The position numbers were made by a program, and so were the translations under genes. Below the pieces are notes generated by a model. It made no database searches. It was not told the DNA's origin and was given only the letters and a program-made list of their open reading frames with translations. Source: Portulaca oleracea (lineage: Eukaryota > Streptophyta > Magnoliopsida > Caryophyllales > Portulacaceae). From it: DNA of 64,000 nt. Shown here piece by piece: positions 59,985 to 64,000 of the stretch. Each line of letters opens with the position of its first letter. Within the stretch, counting starts at the first letter, position 1. The stretch lies in assembly GCA_029582165.1 (NCBI GenBank), contig CM055886.1:24056669-24120668 (forward strand), given 5' to 3'.

Positions 59985-60348
59985 ATATCTTGACGTTAGA
60001 TGATTAATAATTATTTTATATTTCACCTAAATTACTTATAAAATTAAATATAAGTATATTTGAATTTTTATAAAGGTATATTTCTGTATTATAACTTACA
60101 AACAATATAAAAATATTTGTTTACTTATATTTTTTTCATAAATATAAAACTATGCATAAAATGTGTATTTTTTACTATGATTGGTAAAATTAGGCTATTA
60201 TTTATATTTTTTGACCTAGCTAATAAATATTATATTCTTATAATTGATAAAATTTGTATAATTATTAAAAAAATATTATTAAAATTTAAAAAAATGAAAT
60301 ATAGACAATTCAAGATGATTATTAATCATCTTAAATCAAGATGTGCAT
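59985..60348. mobile_element. TIR MITE, second copy of the 39.5-kb family
   Basis: ATATCTTGACGTTAGATGAT on the left and the complement of ATTAATCATCTTAAATCAAG on the right, same pattern as ~39,528-39,895. Confidence 0.6.
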
Positions 60349-60935
60349 CATTATCCAAATTGATAGTTGATATTGAAACCGGGTATTTTCTGTAGCTGCG
60401 GTGCATGTACATGTACAATATATCACATTGTCACTTCAGCTAATTTCGTTTATAGTAGTTTTTATTTTACGTCCTCAATACAATATTAAATATTGTTTAA
60501 TTATATTTACCCACCACAATCACATTCATCTTATTTCTTTTTGTTTTTCTCATCCACTTGTTCACTACGAATAAGACACTATTCTTTATATAGATAAATA
60601 GAAAATTATTTATTTTACCTATTTCTATTATTTTTTGTTTTTATTTATCCAATTACATTATTTAAAATATGTTACATAATATATATCTAAAAGGTGATAT
60701 ATTTAACAGATGATTTGACTTATCTTACTCACACATCCATATTAAAATTTGTAAAATATATATTACATTTTTTTTTATATATATTTAGCTAATGTGACAG
60801 ATGTGACTTACACTATGATAATTTACTAGCCAACACTTCCACAAGTTTACTTACCATTAATTGTTATATTATTTATTTAACTCTTGCTTGCATCTAAAGA
60901 AAATGACGTAAGTAAATAGTTAACTAAATAATTTA

Positions 60936-62098
60936 TCTATTAAATATATTAAAACAAGACCACCTAAGGAAAATTCATACCTAGATGGTGAAATTTAGGA
61001 GGTTTGATTGCTCCTAACCTGCTTCCGAATCTAAATAATTGTTGTCAATTAAAAAAAATAAATTAATGCCAAATAATTTGATTTTGAACCTTGGTGGAGA
61101 GTATAGAAGATAAGAGTAATTACCATTTGACTAACACATCTTTTTGTATCATTATTATTATGTACAAAAATAATATTCTATGAATCATTTTCAAAGTGGA
61201 ATTATTATGAGATTAATATTTACTATACGAGGATTAATGATAGATAAATGATAAAACTTTAATATAATTTTATTTAGAAAATAAGTTTCAAATCTATTAT
61301 GAAAACATATAATTTAAATAAGTTATTTTAATTAGTATGTTTTTTGAGATATATAATTTAAATTAGTATTCAAAAATATTTGTATTATGAAAACATATGA
61401 ACAAAAATACTACAACATTTTTTCACTGTTAAATAAGAATTAATATCAATAATTTACTCCATATTATTTTTGAAATTCAATATAATAAAATTCCCTCTCT
61501 TTCACCTTTCATCTCACAAAAATGAAATAGGTCCATTATTTATCATATTTTTAATGGTCTTATTCAATTTTCACAAACATTATTTTTTATTTGTAAAATA
61601 ATAATTAATCTCTCTTTATTATGAAAAAAGTAATGCAACTACCTTTTGATTGATATTGTGATTGTTTATCATATTATTAAATTTTAGAATTAGTAATTAA
61701 TTTTTAATTTGTGAGTATTAGGTATTCACTACTAAACGCTAATGCTTTATAATTTCTTTAAAATTTTATATTATTTTATAAAAACATCATATTACAAACA
61801 AAATATAAAATAGAAATATTTACTATTGTTTTTTTTAGTGTATGTGTCAATGGAGAAAATTATAACACATTGTTGTTGATTTTATTTTCATATTCATAAT
61901 TATATTTTAATTAACTAAATTAAAATAAATTATGTAATTAATATTTTCTATGATCTATATGTGTGTGTGAAAATTGTATATTTCAATATTAATAAGTTTA
62001 ACACATATATTGTATCGTAAAATAGTATAACACACATAATTCTCGATATTTTAATAATTGACAATCTTCCCGTGCATGAACGGGATATACATTGCTAG
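60936..62098 (+). mobile_element. Helitron-like element 1
   Basis: Starts TCTATTAAATATATTAAAAC (TC terminus after an A) and ends with hairpin CCCGT-GCATGA-ACGGG (62,069-62,084) then CTAG (62,095-62,098) before T. Length 1163 bp, no Rep/helicase, so non-autonomous. Confidence 0.65.
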
Positions 62099-62804
62099 TT
62101 AAATATATTAAAACAAAACCCAAATCAACATGTTGTTACCATGTGTCACTCACCAAGAAAAAGCTATTTTAAAAAGAAAATTTTTATTCAAGTCATTAAA
62201 TTTTACTTTGACTGATACAAAACTACACAGACGTAACATGTATAATTTAAAATATTAATATGCCATAAGTTTTATGTGGGATAGTACTGTTACCTATAGA
62301 CTACCATAGATACAATATAACTTATTTCAAGTTTTCACTTCTATTCAATATTAATCGGCAGATGTTGTGATTAATTTCATATAATAAATTATAATTTTAA
62401 CACAAATAATTGGCAAAAACTAACAAAATTACATTTAAAATAAATCAAAAATTAGTAAACTAGCCCATCAATATATTTTCAGAAAAAAAAACTTACCTAC
62501 CTTGAAATATTGCCCAAATATTAGTAACTTCTTTTCCATAATGTGAAGCACAATGACAAGAGAGGCAAAAAAGGTATAACACGATAAAAACTATAGTTAG
62601 AGTAATACTTATCGCAATCCATAGAAAACAACCTATAAACAATATAATTTGTAAACATTATAAGGCAAATCATATGCAAATTTCGTATCACTTGTTCAAT
62701 CGAACAATGAATAAGAAAAGTGAAAAAAACTTGCAAAAAAAAAAAAAATACAAAAACGACAAATATGACAAATTAACCGGTGCATCGCACGGGTAAAACA
62801 CTAG
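62099..62804 (+). mobile_element. Helitron-like element 2, adjacent
   Basis: Begins TTAAATATATTAAAACAAAA, nearly the same as the start of element 1 but without the TC terminus, and ends with hairpin CCGGTGC-ATC-GCACGGG (62,077-62,093 plus 700; i.e. 62,777-62,793) and CTAG (62,801-62,804) before T. It directly abuts element 1. Confidence 0.6.
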
Positions 62805-62935
62805 TTATTATATATAACACCAAACTCTAGTATATTCTCATACCTTAGTAGTTACATGGTAAATAATTATATCGAAACACTTGGAGTAAAGATATACTTT
62901 CCTCAATTGAAATTGGATTGTCGCTGTAATTTATG

Positions 62936-63496
62936 GGGTATTTTGTATTTTGGATCCTGAAATATAGGGTAATTTATTTTCTGGATCCCTAGTTTTCATT
63001 CTTAATTTTTTGGACCCTAAAATTTTTGAGCTAAATAAAAAAGGACATCAAAGTCTGTGGGTTGAAAAAAGAGGTCTGTGAACTGTTTTTCTTTTTCTCC
63101 CCATGTTTGAATTGCTCTCCCGATTACGCTAAACTTTAAGACTCAGATTAAAACTGATATTGTAGGTATAATACAACTCTCTTATTCATGTCAGAACTAC
63201 TTAGACCCCTGGTACTTAGGGGTCTAAGTAGCTCCGACATGAATAAGAGAGCTGTATTATAGCTTCAATATCAGTTTTAACCTTGTTAGTCCTGAAGTTT
63301 GGCGCAAATCGGGAGAAAAATTCAAACATGGGAAGAAAAAAAGAACGGGACATGGGCCTTTTTTTTTCAGTCCACAAACTTTAAGGTTCTTTTTTATTCA
63401 ACCCACAAACTTCAGGATCCAAAAAATTAACAATGAAAACCAAGGGCCCAGAAAATCAATCACCATATACTTCGGGGTTCAAAATGCAAATAACCC
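62936..63496. mobile_element. Full-length foldback element, family F1 copy 2
   Basis: A 561-bp element whose two halves are inverted copies with about 80-90 percent identity, meeting at a short spacer near 63,213-63,222 (TAGACCCCT against AGGGGTCTA). Flanks GTAATTTATG and GTAATTATG suggest a 9-10-bp duplication. It would make an RNA hairpin of ~275-bp stem if transcribed. Confidence 0.85.
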
Positions 63497-63505
63497 GTAA
63501 TTATG

Positions 63506-64000
63506 TATATTTCTTTTTAAATATTTTTATAATGATGTATCATATGAAACTAAGACAGATTATATCTTATAATAAAACATATTTTCTTAAAAGTACAATT
63601 ATATTGATCGAAATTAATGGTTGAACTAAAGTATTAGAAACTTTAAAAATACAAAAGTGAAAAAAAAAGGGGAAGAAGCATAAAATGAAGGTAATGTGGA
63701 GGAGTTATGTGAGTATCATGGTCTTATGATGAAGTTGATGAAGAAACATAGTTGTCTTTAGGATTAGCATCCAACCTGCAGCCTGTATATATGTGTATAA
63801 ATGTATAGACTACTCATTTAATAAAAAAGAGGATGAAATGACTGTCTACTTACTGAATACTAGGGGTGGGGCAATCAAATCTTAGTATACGTTGTGGATT
63901 ACGTATTTAAAGCATACATAGGAAGGTGAGAGGAAAATGAAGGAAGAATGGAGAAGCTAGGCATGCAAAGTGAGAAGATGACCCACCCGGCCTGCATGAA
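63506..64000. other. Right-edge intergenic DNA
   Basis: No gene recognised. GC content rises toward the edge, which might mark an approaching gene. Confidence 0.35.

Noticed and set aside
63949..63969. TGGAGAAGC-starting 21-mer resembling miR164
   Set aside because: Only the first nine bases agree, and no star arm can be examined because the window ends.
1..64000. tRNA, rRNA or CRISPR features
   Set aside because: CTCTGATACCA-type motifs are retroelement primer-binding sites, not tRNA genes. No spaced direct-repeat array of CRISPR form exists; the AAGTCA field has no constant spacer length.

Overview
This is a plant nuclear window, most likely from a eudicot. It is AT-rich and intron-rich. 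It carries three recognisable cellular genes, many nested transposable elements and one decayed endogenous pararetrovirus. No bacterial operons, rRNA genes, tRNA genes or CRISPR arrays were seen.

Left third (1-16,725): a minus-strand Caulimoviridae-type endogenous pararetrovirus. It runs from a tRNA-iMet primer-binding site at 16,712-16,725 through a small first ORF, coat protein with CCHC finger, movement protein, aspartic protease, RT/RNase H and an unassigned last ORF, down to a TATA-box promoter near position 150. It is broken by frameshifts and stops. Its last ORF is split by a gag-only, probably non-autonomous Ty3/gypsy Tat-like LTR retrotransposon (803-11,254). The 3' LTR of that element is itself interrupted by a ~3-kb solo-LTR-like insertion (about 7,635-10,692). 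This gives three layers of nesting. The middle element holds three tandem-repeat fields, one of them with repeated hairpins.

Middle (18,757-33,286): a ten-coding-exon Obg-family GTPase gene of the chloroplast ObgC type (+ strand), with two TRIM elements in its introns and a probable 3'UTR intron. Downstream is a single-exon DREB2-type AP2/ERF transcription factor (32,606-33,286, +).

Right half: a dense field of DNA transposons. It includes a Mutator-like element with a captured coiled-coil coding fragment and a nested PIF/Harbinger element filled by ~1 kb of GA-rich repeat; a second Mutator-like element sitting inside the terminal hairpin of a Helitron; two adjacent Helitron ends; a hAT element with a perfect 8-bp duplication; and several two-copy MITE families. 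One ~560-bp element is an almost complete foldback. Embedded here is the WAT1 gene (minus strand, six coding exons, 46,484-50,819), predicted to encode a 380-residue EamA-type vacuolar auxin transporter. The region 43,350-46,200 looks like a transcribed locus but could not be assigned.

The three genes show no functional linkage; ObgC acts in plastid ribosome biogenesis, DREB2 in stress transcription and WAT1 in auxin export and secondary wall formation. Boundaries are read by eye. Exon joins of ObgC and WAT1 keep frame throughout, so those models are strong; the ObgC exon 1/exon 2 junction is the weakest point.
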